Of a stretch of DNA of 64,000 nt, positions 44,906 to 54,770 are shown piece after piece. Position numbers and translations under genes: made by a program. The notes beneath the pieces were generated by a model. The model ran no database searches, was not told the origin of the DNA, and was given only the letters and a program-made list of their open reading frames with translations. Source of the stretch: Platycnemis pennipes (lineage: Eukaryota; Arthropoda; Insecta; Odonata; Platycnemididae). Numbering within the stretch: the stretch's first letter is position 1; each line of letters begins with the position of its first letter. The DNA is taken from assembly GCA_933228895.1 (NCBI GenBank), contig OW121852.1, positions 54,788,872 through 54,852,871 on the forward strand, read 5' to 3'.

Positions 44906-46389
44906 GAACAAATTTAAAGATAGTTGAAAACGCTAAAAATTTGTAGTTTGTTCTGTTATAATAATTTGCTATGGTAACATTTAGTTTAAACGCATGGTCA
45001 TCTTGAGACAACACATGAAGCTGATGCCTCTGCGTTGAAAACTAGTTGATATCATAGTAAATCAATTGAGACCATCAAAATAGAGAACTTGACAATGAAT
45101 TCACTCAATAATTATTTTGAATGTACTTCGCGAAGGTTTTTTTGCTGACTTGTGGAAAAATACCCATATTTTGAGTGAAGAACAATTGCATCTTTCTATG
45201 ATATTTAGGTTCTACATTGAGTAAATGTTTGGAAAAACTGTGAGCATTTGGATTGATTTTATCACCGGTTTAAAAAAAAAGTGCCATTGTGCTGCTAGTG
45301 GTAACAATATTATTTATAGAACACCTCCTTGAAGTTGAAAGTTACTTTGATACCATGCCGTTTGGCGTTAGGAGTTGGGCAGTAAGTGACGTAATACGAA
45401 AACAAGCTTGCAAATCGGGGAAGACGTTAATGAATATGGCTACTTTTTATAAAAATAAGATGAGTGGATGAATTTAAACTCGTGCCCAAACATTTTTTCT
45501 TAGAGGATAACTTTTACAACTTGTAGTCTAGAAACTCCTCAATCTGTCGCGTATGAACTACGATTCCTTCAAAACTCCACTTATTTATATGACATCTTAG
45601 CATAAGCAGCGGCTGAATAGGTCTTAATAGTCATATATTCATATAAACGTCGTTGTTACATTATCTCTTTACTCCGTGAATATTGTGACTGCAAAGTGTA
45701 GAAATAAGAGCGGTTGACTCTGGGTCCAAGTTTTGGATTGGAGAGTATCCCTCTTTGAACAGATACAGCGTGCCTTACTCGTGTTGTTTTCAGTCTCAGT
45801 TCTTCCGAGGAAACTCCATGTGGCCCAGGAAAAAGGAATTGATCCCTTTGCCCTGGTGTGTTAATGCCACACGACTTCGGGCACTTGTACTGGATGAGCT
45901 CGGCTCTCGCCTACCAGACCGATCAATGGGTCTTACACTGTGATTTTATCTTCCTCGCGACTATTTATAGCGCTTTAATTTTAATTAATTTTAAAGTCGC
46001 TGTGCGAATAATAGAGAATCCATCTATTTCACGCACAATAATGCATCCATAAGTTGTTATATAATGCTAAATTTTTAAATTGTTTTATAGAGACATATTT
46101 ATTGCTTTGATAAATACATAATAATCATTTGGTTATTAATTTTCTTCTAAAGAAAAGTAAACTCAGGAGAGTTAAAAAAAGAATATAAAGTTGAATTTTA
46201 AAGCTGGAGGGCATCCCTTGAAACTTATGGAACAAGCTTTGTCACTCAAGTATTTTGGAAAAATGAAGCTTTCATTTCAATAGTGTAGGTTTAATTCATT
46301 AACAGAAGACAACTATTGACTAAATCTTGAATCAAGATGAAAAGAAACTATTGGTGAGGAGTTTAGTACGAAGCATTGCTTTGTTTGAA
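44906..46389. other. Non-coding stretch
   Basis: AT-rich; nothing beyond short chance open frames. A loose foldback with AGCGC/GTCGCT arms lies near 45969-46000. Confidence 0.4.
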
Positions 46390-46680
46390 ATGTAGGGAGA
46401 GCTGCTAAGAATAGACTGGTAGCTTCAGATACCAGACTGGTAGATTAAGATTTAGACGCAGAAGAGAATTGAAAAGATTCCATGGACATAACAGAGGACA
46501 CATGTTGAAGTGTAGTGTATGGTTGAAAAGAACGAAAGTTGTCGGCGGAAATTGGGAGGGGTGGATTGGACAAGTAATTAGAGACAATGGGGCCGTGAAA
46601 GCCGTATTGACGGTCGAATACTGGGTAAGCGTAGGGGAGGAAGGACGAAAGAAGTTATTTGAACAGTAGTATAAGGCGTC
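46390..46680 (+). mobile_element. Degenerate LINE 3' remnant
   Basis: An open frame reads WLKRTKVVGGNWEGWIGQVI, then RDNGAVKAVLTVEYWVSVGE, matching the layout (W-I-G-H-V-I-R-G-N-G) of LINE C-terminal segments elsewhere in the window, but strongly diverged. No tail or target duplication found. Confidence 0.45.
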
Positions 46681-46794
46681 GGAAAAATGCCGATTTGAGG
46701 AAATAAATAACGAAGAGAAAGGGTGACCACAAAATTATCAGAATCAGCAAAGACAAATGACGATCAGTTTTTTGGTACTTCCTGTGAAACTGAC

Positions 46795-46942
46795 ACGGTT
46801 GCCAGGTCTGTAAATCGTCGGCGTGGCAAGGATGTGGGTTCAAACCCCACCTTGGGCATGGATGCCGTGTTTATTTCAGGGTCAAGCAAAGGTTACACGG
46901 CGCGATATAACCTTGACAGTCGGGAGCACCTTAATGCCTAAT
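46795..46942 (+). repeat. SINE family B, copy 2
   Basis: A-box-like GGTTGCCAGGTCTGTAAATC, B box GGGTTCAAACCCC, GATATAACCTTGACAGTCGG and the 3' motif GGGAGCACCTTAATGCCTAA, shared with copies at 44738 and 54605. Confidence 0.82.
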
Positions 46943-47371
46943 TAAATTATTTTTGCTATTTATAATGGCGCTACTTCTACTTGTTCTACCTCCTGAAGAT
47001 GACGTTTAATTTAAATATTTACGTCTAGGGAGATAAACGCGCTTCTTGGTAATTTTATAAAAGAATTAAAGGACTTTGCTGTTTGATTAAACCAATTGAT
47101 TTTAATATTTTCCTGCTTTCTCCGTTCTCTAAGCTCTTGAGCTCTCCAGCGTCACTAAAGTTATCGAGGAATGTCGGCAAATATTATGATAGCTTATTTG
47201 CTGATCGTAAATACAACTGACTGGATATAGCAAGACATGAAATTCTCCGTACGATTTCCTCCTCGATCGTTAATGTGTACCTTCTTTTCGTGAAACACCT
47301 AAGTTTTCTAGTTGTTTAAAAAAAAAACAGATGAAAAGGTTGAGACCGCTATACATAACGTTGCAAGATCG

Positions 47372-47590
47372 GGTTTGTGAAGTGGCTATGGCACTAGCTT
47401 CCCATTCCGATGGCCCAAGTTTGAGTCCCGGCTCGGGCAGATATTTTTCATCTGTATACCGGTCCCCACTTGGGTGCCATGTGGAGAGCACTTCGAGTTC
47501 AGTACTCAGTCCGTCGGAAGGGACGTTAAACACCTTGTCAACTTTGATGAAGAGCAGGCTACTGTCGACGCCGGGTTGCACCCCATCCGT
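47372..47590 (+). repeat. SINE family A, copy 7
   Basis: B box in AAGTTTGAGTCCCGGCTCG, body ATTTTTCATCTGTATACCGG, CCACTTGGGTGCCATGTGGA, GGGACGTTAAACACC and GAGCAGGCTACTGTCGACGC. It ends about 70 bases before the LINE insertion site at 47662. Confidence 0.85.
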
Positions 47591-47675
47591 CCTCATTTCC
47601 CTGAAACATTCCCTCCTCTACCCAATAATCTACTTATCGTGAATTGCGTAAATAACCTTAGTTGTCGGTCGCATC

Positions 47676-48986
47676 ATCATCATCATAAGTCATCAATTCT
47701 CAGATTGGTTTGACGCAGCTCTCCACTGAGTTCTTGTATCGGCTAATCTCTTCATATTTACGTAATTCTTCTCTTTCACATCCTTTATCTCTTGTTCCAT
47801 ATATCTTGAACGAGGCCTTCCTTTGCTATTCTTCCCTTCCACTTGTCCCTCGGCGATTGTCTTCATTAGTCCATCATGTCTCTTGATGTGGCCGAACAAG
47901 TTGTCACGTCTTCTTCTTAGGGTATTCAGAAGACCTCTTTTCACCCACTCTTCTTAGAACTTCCTCGTTACTTACTCGGTCGATCTATTTAATCTTCATT
48001 ATTCTTCTGTAGCACCACATTTAAAATGCTTCCACCCTTTTCTTTTCCGCTGCTTTCATTGTCCATGCCTCACTGCCATAAAGAAACACGCTACAGGTGT
48101 ACGTTCTTATGAATTGTTTCCTTACTTCTACGCTTGTATTTCCAGCGGTAAGTAGATTGTTCTTTTGATAGAATGCCCTCTTCGCCTGGGATATTCTGCT
48201 GACTATTTCTTTCTTGCTTCGTCCGTCGTTGGCTACTCGGCTTCCAAAGTAACAGAACTCTTTCACCTCTTCCAGCTTTTGTTTTCCAAGTTTAACGTTG
48301 GTGTTGGCCTCTTATCTCTTGCTGCACACCAGCATCTTAGTCTTCTTCTTATTGATCTTCAGCTGATATCTGGTAGTTGTCCTTTCCATGGTTATCAGCA
48401 TCTTATTCAGATCCCTCTCTGCTATGAGTGCTATGTCATCAGCGAATCTCAGCATGCTAATTTTTTCTCCAAGGATATTCACCCCAGAAGACTTCTCTTT
48501 GATTTCATTGATGGCGCTCTCGATGTAAACATTAAAAAATACTGGAGACAGTGCACAGCCTTGTCTCACTCCTTTCCTTATTCTTGCTTCTTCACATCTG
48601 GGTCCAGATTTAATCACAGCTACTTGGTTTTTATACAGACTGTGAATAATTCTTCGGTCATTGTAGGACACTCCAATTCCTTTCAGAAGTCCAAGCATTG
48701 ATTTCCAATCCACGTGGTCAAAATCCTTCTCTAAGTCCACAAATGCAATGAACGTCGGTTTGTTCTCTTCTCTATGAGCAACCTAAGGGCCAATATTGCC
48801 TCTCTTGTACCCTTACTTTTTCTGAATCCAAATTGATCTTCATCCAGGAACTCCTCTGCTTTTCGTTCTATTCTTCTGTAGATGATCCTAGTCAATATCT
48901 TCGATGCTTGTGTTGTCACGCTTATAGTTCTAGAATATACGCATTTCTCCGCTCTCTTCTTTTTAGGAATAGGAATGATGATGTTT
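47676..48986 (-). mobile_element. 5'-truncated RTE-like LINE with 14-bp target duplication
   Basis: On the minus strand the element runs from about 48986 to the CATCATCATCAT tail at 47676 (ATG/GAT repeats in sense). TTGTCGGTCGCATC occurs at 47662-47675 and 48987-49000, a perfect 14-bp target-site duplication that fixes both ends. Reverse transcriptase blocks appear in order: KILTRIIYRRIE and DEDQFGFRKSKGTREAIL (fingers), DLEKDFDHVDW (motif A), RKGVRQGCALSPVFFNVYIE (motif B) and LRFADDIALIA (motif C, catalytic DD). Then come the thumb, YGSEAWTMKAAEKKRVEAF, and RPRSRYMEQEIKDVKE near the end. Frames shift near 48740, 48310 and 47990, so it is inactive. The endonuclease domain is absent through 5' truncation. 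Confidence 0.93.
48312..48986 (-). pseudogene. Reverse transcriptase core of the LINE
   Basis: Two overlapping minus-strand frames (48731-48986 and 48312-48740) hold the fingers and the palm respectively. The catalytic pair of Asp in FADDIAL and the motif A Asp in DLEKDFD are retained. The break between the frames lies at the motif A region. An intact protein would copy its own RNA at a nicked chromosomal target. Confidence 0.92.
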
Positions 48987-49000
48987 TTGTCGGTCGCATC

Positions 49001-49744
49001 CCCTGAAAAACTATAATAACCACCGCACATAGCTGTCCGTATGAAGTGGAGAACTTCACTGTTCTACCCCATAAACCATAGCGTTGATACTCTCGGAGAT
49101 ATTATGAGAAGTTCCGACGTACATTCGTCATATTTGTTTGGATTCTCATCTGTGCCAAAGCGCGAGCGAAATTCGCGGGATTATGGGTTGGGCATGACAT
49201 GCTTTTCAGAACTGATTGTGAGATCAAAGGAAAACATTGGCCTCCCCTCTCGTCCCTCGCTTCATAACTTCCTTCCCCTCCCTCGGGATTCTCTCCTCGT
49301 AGCATTGCGCCTCTCTCTCAATATTTTATACGCTCCCTCCCGAGTTCGTCGACCCCGCCAACTACGCTCAGTTACACTACTGGCTAGCTTCTAGTTCACC
49401 TGGTTGCCATCAGCCCCTCTGAGATAATAGAGCCGGGCTCTCCAATTTAATTGCTTACTTGCTTTGTTACCCTTGGGTAAATCACCTAACCCCTTGCTCT
49501 CGTCAATGCAAGTCACCTCTCCATTGATCACTTACTAACAATGGCCCCTCGTCCGTAATCTGTTCGTATTTTTCAGCGATGCAATGATGCATGACAGTAT
49601 TGTACGCACTTTTTTATGCAATGAAAATTACTAGTATGGCAGTGATTTTTTGCTTGTTCCAGAAAAGTTTCCTTATTTAACTCTTATCATTTCGTTTTAT
49701 TATTTAAGTAACTAAATCTTTTACGTAACGTATTTTATCTATAC
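49001..49744. other. Non-coding stretch
   Basis: Pyrimidine-rich around 49.2-49.35 kb with a 117-codon plus frame (49041-49394) that starts in LINE-flanking sequence and has no domain. Nothing else supported. Confidence 0.4.
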
Positions 49745-50025
49745 CTGTGATTCCCAACCATTTTTCTCTTGCGTAGCCCTCGGCAGTCCCTTATCTATGA
49801 ACCATGCTTGCTTATGTCGCTGATGTTCATTTACGGTTGAATTCATAGTGTAGGCACTTGCAATATGATTATTTATTCATTGATAATGCCACCCCTGCTG
49901 TTCACCATAACAGGTTGTAAATTTTCAGACGGACGAATATACTTACTGTGACTGCCGCCAATGATAAACTTTCTTCACGTACGCCTAAATAATCACGCGC
50001 TTGCCCTAGGTTGGGAACCACTTGT
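49745..50025. mobile_element. Possible hAT-type MITE
   Basis: Left end CTGTGATTCCCAACCATTTT and the complement of the right end, CAAGTGGTTCCCAACCTAGG, share GTGRTTCCCAACC, close to the hAT end CAGTGGTTCCCAACC. About 280 bp, non-coding. No clean 8-bp duplication is seen, so the exact ends are uncertain. Confidence 0.55.
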
Positions 50026-52267
50026 GTGTTAATTTACCATGTAGTATGGGGTTCTTGATGGGAATAATTGCCGGACTGTTCAAAGTTTTACGGTGGATAC
50101 CTATATATTCTAGGTATGTATTAGTGATTAGTGATTAGTTTGCGCATTTCCCAACGCAATGCCTATGGATGAATAATACTCTCTCACCGTGTCCGCGGAA
50201 ATATCTCTGGAGTTAGTGGACCGTGGAAACTCACGGATATATTCACCAAATAAAGAACAAATTTTGTATACACTACGCTGAGGGTGATTTATGTAAAACT
50301 TTGTTTTTCAGTTGTGCAATATACTTATGAGTAATGCCTATATTTATGTTATTCCAAAGTTTGAGTCCTTTTCCCCTGGAACGGAATCTTAAAAATTAAT
50401 GTTTCCTTGGAATCCGTTCCAAATTTCCTTTTTAATCGAGGGCTTTTACGCCGTTCTCTTCATGTGTCAGCATTGAATATTTTAAGCACATCTTAGCCTA
50501 GAATGCGACATTTAGCAAATGTGTTCGACTTTTTCAACTTCGAAGGGAGCGAGGTTATATAGGCTTCATATAGCAGCAAAACGGATAATTTTGAGCGTTT
50601 GCGAGTATTTACATTATTTTATGATAAAATAATATTTATGAAAATGCAGAACTTACGCGCGGAGTGACTAGTGTTCCCTTGTATACCGGAACGGAATAAG
50701 TTCCCGGGAATAGTAGTACTTTAAAGAAATAAGTTCTTGAAGGAGGCTGGGTCACGACAAAATAGCAGATCTGCGATGACGATAATATTGTTAATAATGA
50801 CGACAGTAAGAAGAGAAACCGTGTATTCTTAATTTTTTCTAACTATATATTTTTAGTCAGATATTGATTATGCTTAAGTCCCTCTTAGCATGGATTCCAC
50901 TCTGGAGTTTTTAAGAGGACCATATAGTATGGAAGTATAAACTAATAAGGATTACAGACATTAATAATAGATTAGGATATTTAAAAATAGATAATGGAAG
51001 ATAAATAATGATCGCGGCAGCAAAATCTTATTCAAATCCTATACAATATAATAATATAGTATATATAATAAAACCATAATGGATAAATGAGGGCAATTTT
51101 CGTCTAGTGGAGAAATGGAAGCATTCTACTCACAAATAAAGGTGTTTTGGACGAAATAGAGTGCGGTCTCTAGGCTCCACCGATGAAAGGACTGACTATG
51201 AATATTGTGTGTGCTAGAAATAGGAATGCTGCATAACTGGGCCAAGAAAGGTTTCCATCTCCAAGTAAAACCCTGCGGACGTTCACGATGAAATTATTGG
51301 ATAATTTACCAGGAGTGGTTCGAACATCATCTCTTAGTGTACCTCCCCTCTGTTACCATTATTGCGATGGGTAATGACTGCTATCACCCGCGGAAATATT
51401 GACTACTTCAGTGAAAGGTTTGAAAGAACCTGTATGCTTATGAAAAGTGTTACCGATCTTGTTTTTTTCCTCCACGAAAACAAATAGGATGGATAGTAAT
51501 GGAGTGGAAAGACTTCGTGGCTAAAAAGTACTCCATTTGCAACTGCCATTTTCTACGCATCATCCCTGATTGAGTAAACTTGGCGTCACCTGAATCAGGT
51601 TGCCTACACAGCCTATTTGCCAATAACCAAAATTAAACTGAAACTTCAATTAATCGAGAGGATTTGAATAAGAACAACCCGGAGTTTTGGATTGTGGGAA
51701 ACGAATCTGGGAAGTTAAGCAGAAAATGTGACCAGTTAATGGCTTATAACATGACTTTTGTGGAATTTTCAGTTACCTTCATAGTATTTCGTCTTTGTAA
51801 CCTCTATTTCTCCCTCCTTGCAATGGAATAGAGCCTCACTTCCTCCAGCTCTTATTTCCTGTCGCGACCTTCGCTATGTTAGTGTATGATAAATTCATGT
51901 TCACCTCTGACGCGTTTGGTATCCATGCGATGCTGGATTTCGTAGGCACTATGAATGTGAAGGATTACAGCTCGTTTTCATGATTGATGAGTGATAATCC
52001 AACTTAATGATAGGTGTGTTTTTTATACGTGTATTTAGTATTAGAGGTTGCTACCTAAGGTAATATTTTACTGTTCTCTCTTAGAGAATATGTAGCGTGT
52101 TCAACCCGAAGGTTGGTTTTTGATAAGTGAGAGTAGAGCTCACCCCGTACTAAGCCGGATTGGCGTGTGGAATTCAAACATTCAGGGTAGGGGGACCGGT
52201 TCCTATGCCTGGGCCACTTGCGATTTCCTACGAAGTTCTGACGCACAGAAAATCGAATCGTGAGGAT
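50026..52267. other. Long non-coding AT-rich stretch
   Basis: No gene, SINE or transposon ends recognised. A short tandem GATTAGTGATTAG lies near 50125-50140 and an AT-only run near 51040-51075. Confidence 0.45.
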
Positions 52268-52378
52268 TTTAGGTGGGGGCGTACAGTAAGGCTCTTGCCC
52301 GGAATTTGATTCCGGGGCCCTCCGGTCGGTAGCTCAGCGCTCTACCCACTACTAGTAGGCCACCACGACCCCCTATTA
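52268..52378 (-). repeat. tRNA-derived SINE, family C (single copy seen)
   Basis: The complement has GTGGTGGCCTACTAGTAGTG, GGTAGAGCGCTGAGCTACCG and the B-box-like CCCCGGAATCAAATTCCGGG. The head resembles a tRNA but the acceptor stem does not close. Only one copy is seen, so it could be a diverged family A or B member or a tRNA pseudogene. Confidence 0.55.
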
Positions 52379-52529
52379 GAGAATAGACAACCAAAATCAT
52401 AGTTTGAGTAGAGCGTGACGATGGATCATAAACCTTGTTTCTTGGGCTACCTACTTTAATTTTCATAGCGCATTATTCTAGATACTGATTCGAGGTGTAC
52501 TTGGAGAAATTTCTTCATGATTCATCATT

Positions 52530-52672
52530 TGGACAGAGTACTGAACTCCAAGTTCTCTCCACACAGAGCCTAAGTGGAGACGGTATGCTAATGAAAAGTC
52601 TCTGCCAAGCCGGGATTTGGAACCTAGGCCCTCGGGATGGGAAGCCAGTTCTCAAACCATCACACCAGCCCA
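52530..52672 (-). repeat. SINE family A, copy 8 (partial)
   Basis: The complement reads TGGTGTGATGGTTTGAGAAC, CCGAGGGCCTAGGTTCCAAA in the B-box position, the body TTTTCATTAGCATACCGTCT, and GTGTGGAGAGAACTTGGAGT. It ends before the GGACGTTAA block, so the 3' part is missing. Confidence 0.75.
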
Positions 52673-53199
52673 ATCCCATGCTTCATATGTTAATGAGAAT
52701 TTCACATGTATCACCGTGTAACCGCTTCGCTGGTTTTATGAATCAGACGTTTAACTGCCAAATCCAGCCTTCCAAACGGAGAGATTTCTGGCTACCGCAT
52801 CGATAAGTCTCATGGTAAGTCTCTCTTTTCCAAAGAGAGATTTTTTGCGTCATTGTCCAAAGAGTTGATAACCGACGACGGCCTTGCTATTCAGGTGGAT
52901 AGCAGATAATCCAAAGGTTGCGTTCAACTTCTATATCGTAAGTGGTGGTTTGTTAATTTTGCTGGAAGCTCAGTTAAGCTGGTGCGACACACGTCAACAG
53001 TTGGAGCAACTTGAATTGAAACTCTACTCGTAAGCTTTGGTGGAGGGTCAAATACCAAAAAACTGAGGTCATGGGTTGGGCGGCCGCCCACTCATCGCAA
53101 CCACCGAGTCAAGCTCGCGACTAGAATATTCGCTGGCCTGTGGTCGAGAGCTGATGAATGCTGACGCCTAGCTTTCATGAGCAAGCTTAAAGAAGAGAA

Positions 53200-53545
53200 T
53201 CCAACAGCTGTTTTTTCCGCAGTCGTTGCACTTTGCTCTTGGTGCGGGAATTAAGTTGTATATTGGTCGAGGTCAAGCTCGTTGAAATGCGGAAGGAGAA
53301 GAGGGAAGAGAGGTTCAAGTGTCGGCGACTCAAGGGAGAGCGCGCCCTCTGCGACCGCCAAGGTCGCGGCCTCATTTTTGCAACATAGCGCTCGGCGCGC
53401 CGGAAGCAAGGACCGCATTGGAAAGGCGGAACCGCGAGCGTTGTCGCGCCTCCGTCAACGGCACCTCGGGGAGTCGCAGAGCGCGTGTGATTAGTCGACG
53501 GAGCCAGGGACGCACTCAACTGGTAGGGGGGCCTGATGGCTGACG
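53200..53545. promoter_or_regulatory. CpG-dense island, candidate promoter
   Basis: The most CpG-dense segment of the window: repeated CGCG, GGCGCGCC (53394-53401) next to CGGAAG (an ETS-type core), and GCGACCGCCAAGGTCGCGGC. The surroundings are ordinary AT-rich DNA. Open frames on both strands (70-110 codons, Arg-rich) follow from the base composition and overlap each other. No initiator or first exon with a good donor could be assigned. A promoter or CpG-rich 5' UTR is the favoured reading. Confidence 0.4.
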
Positions 53546-54081
53546 AGGATGGTCATGGGGAGGAGGGTCTAGTACTGAGTACCAAACATTTTCAAAGAAA
53601 ATAGACGTTGTTTTACACTCGTAACAGCTTACGCGAACACAGGATGGCTGTTATAATTTCTTTGATTTTGATCTCGAGTCCTAGGATAAGTACCTCTCAA
53701 TCTCGGTTTTACTGCCTCTTGTTGGTACATATCTGTGAACCGCAGTTGGTCGCTTTGCCATGTGCGTCATAAAATCCGATTCATCACAATAGCTCAACAC
53801 TCACTAACTATGATCTACCCTATCAGTTACAGCCAAACATCTTTTACAACAGTGTTTTCTCCCAGATTAGTCCTCGTCACTTAGGCATGTTTTGGATTCG
53901 TAGCACCTGCATTCAATACGATTTTTTCCTAACAAGTTGATTTTTATCTATGCATCTGTCTTGTAAATTTTTCCGTCGCACATTTAATATGCCGATGATC
54001 GATTTCGAGGAAAAAGTGGTAATTGATTCATTGCTCCTCTAGACGTTGCGATGTCACTGATCGAAATTCAATCCAAGCCTT

Positions 54082-54187
54082 ACGGATTAAATTCTTGACC
54101 TTATTTCATTTTCTAAGTAATTTAAGTAATTTGCTCTCGGAAGTAATGATATTAGAAAATGAAATGAGGTTACAAATAAAATCCGTA
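54082..54187. repeat. Foldback, about 35-bp arms
   Basis: Left ACGGATTAAATTCTTGACCT and onward to TTCATTTTCTAA is mirrored by TTAGAAAATGAAATGAGGTT to AAATAAAATCCGT with a few mismatches. The loop is about 35 bp and is itself built of AAGTAATTT-type repeats. Confidence 0.8.
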
Positions 54188-54604
54188 GGGTTTGGAATTA
54201 TATTAAGTCTCTTGCACAAACTCCTTGTGTCCTTTCTGTCACCGTTGTGCTTGGTGGTATTTTGGATAATCCTCGACCTGGCGTGTATCATTTCACAGAA
54301 GCATTGCCATCAACGTGATGGCTGAGAAACGTTATCTTCACTCATTCATGTAAACCGCAGGAAATGGCCTCTAAACGAAGGCGAGTTGAAATAGAGACTG
54401 TCACTGCGGTATCAATTATTATGTGACAAATAAAGCGCTTCCACTTACGATTCGGGACAATGCAACTTCTGTAATTTTTTGTCCATGTAAATGTAGAACA
54501 GCCGTGCTTTTCGCCAAAATAGTCATTTCATCCTAATTTATTTTAGCCCGATATTAACCACAATCCACATGTATGTATTGTAAATTTATTTCCTTTAAGA
54601 GTAC

Positions 54605-54770
54605 ACCCAGTTGTAGGAAGGTATGTTGCGTGCATACCTGACAATCCTAAGGTCGCAGGTTCGAATCCCGGGGATGGGTGTTGTACTCGTCTTAGGATTA
54701 GGCATAGGTTAGTTGGTATGATAAATGCTTAACAGTTGGAGCACCTTGAAACCTAATGCCACTATTATTT
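54605..54770 (+). repeat. SINE family B, copy 3
   Basis: B box in GTCGCAGGTTCGAATCCCGG, followed by GTTGTACTCGTCTTAGGATT, and 3' motif CAGTTGGAGCACCTTGAAAC shared with 44738 and 46795. Confidence 0.82.

Noticed and set aside
48165..48701. 178-codon plus-strand open frame.
   Set aside because: Antisense to the LINE reverse transcriptase, whose motifs are clear on the minus strand.
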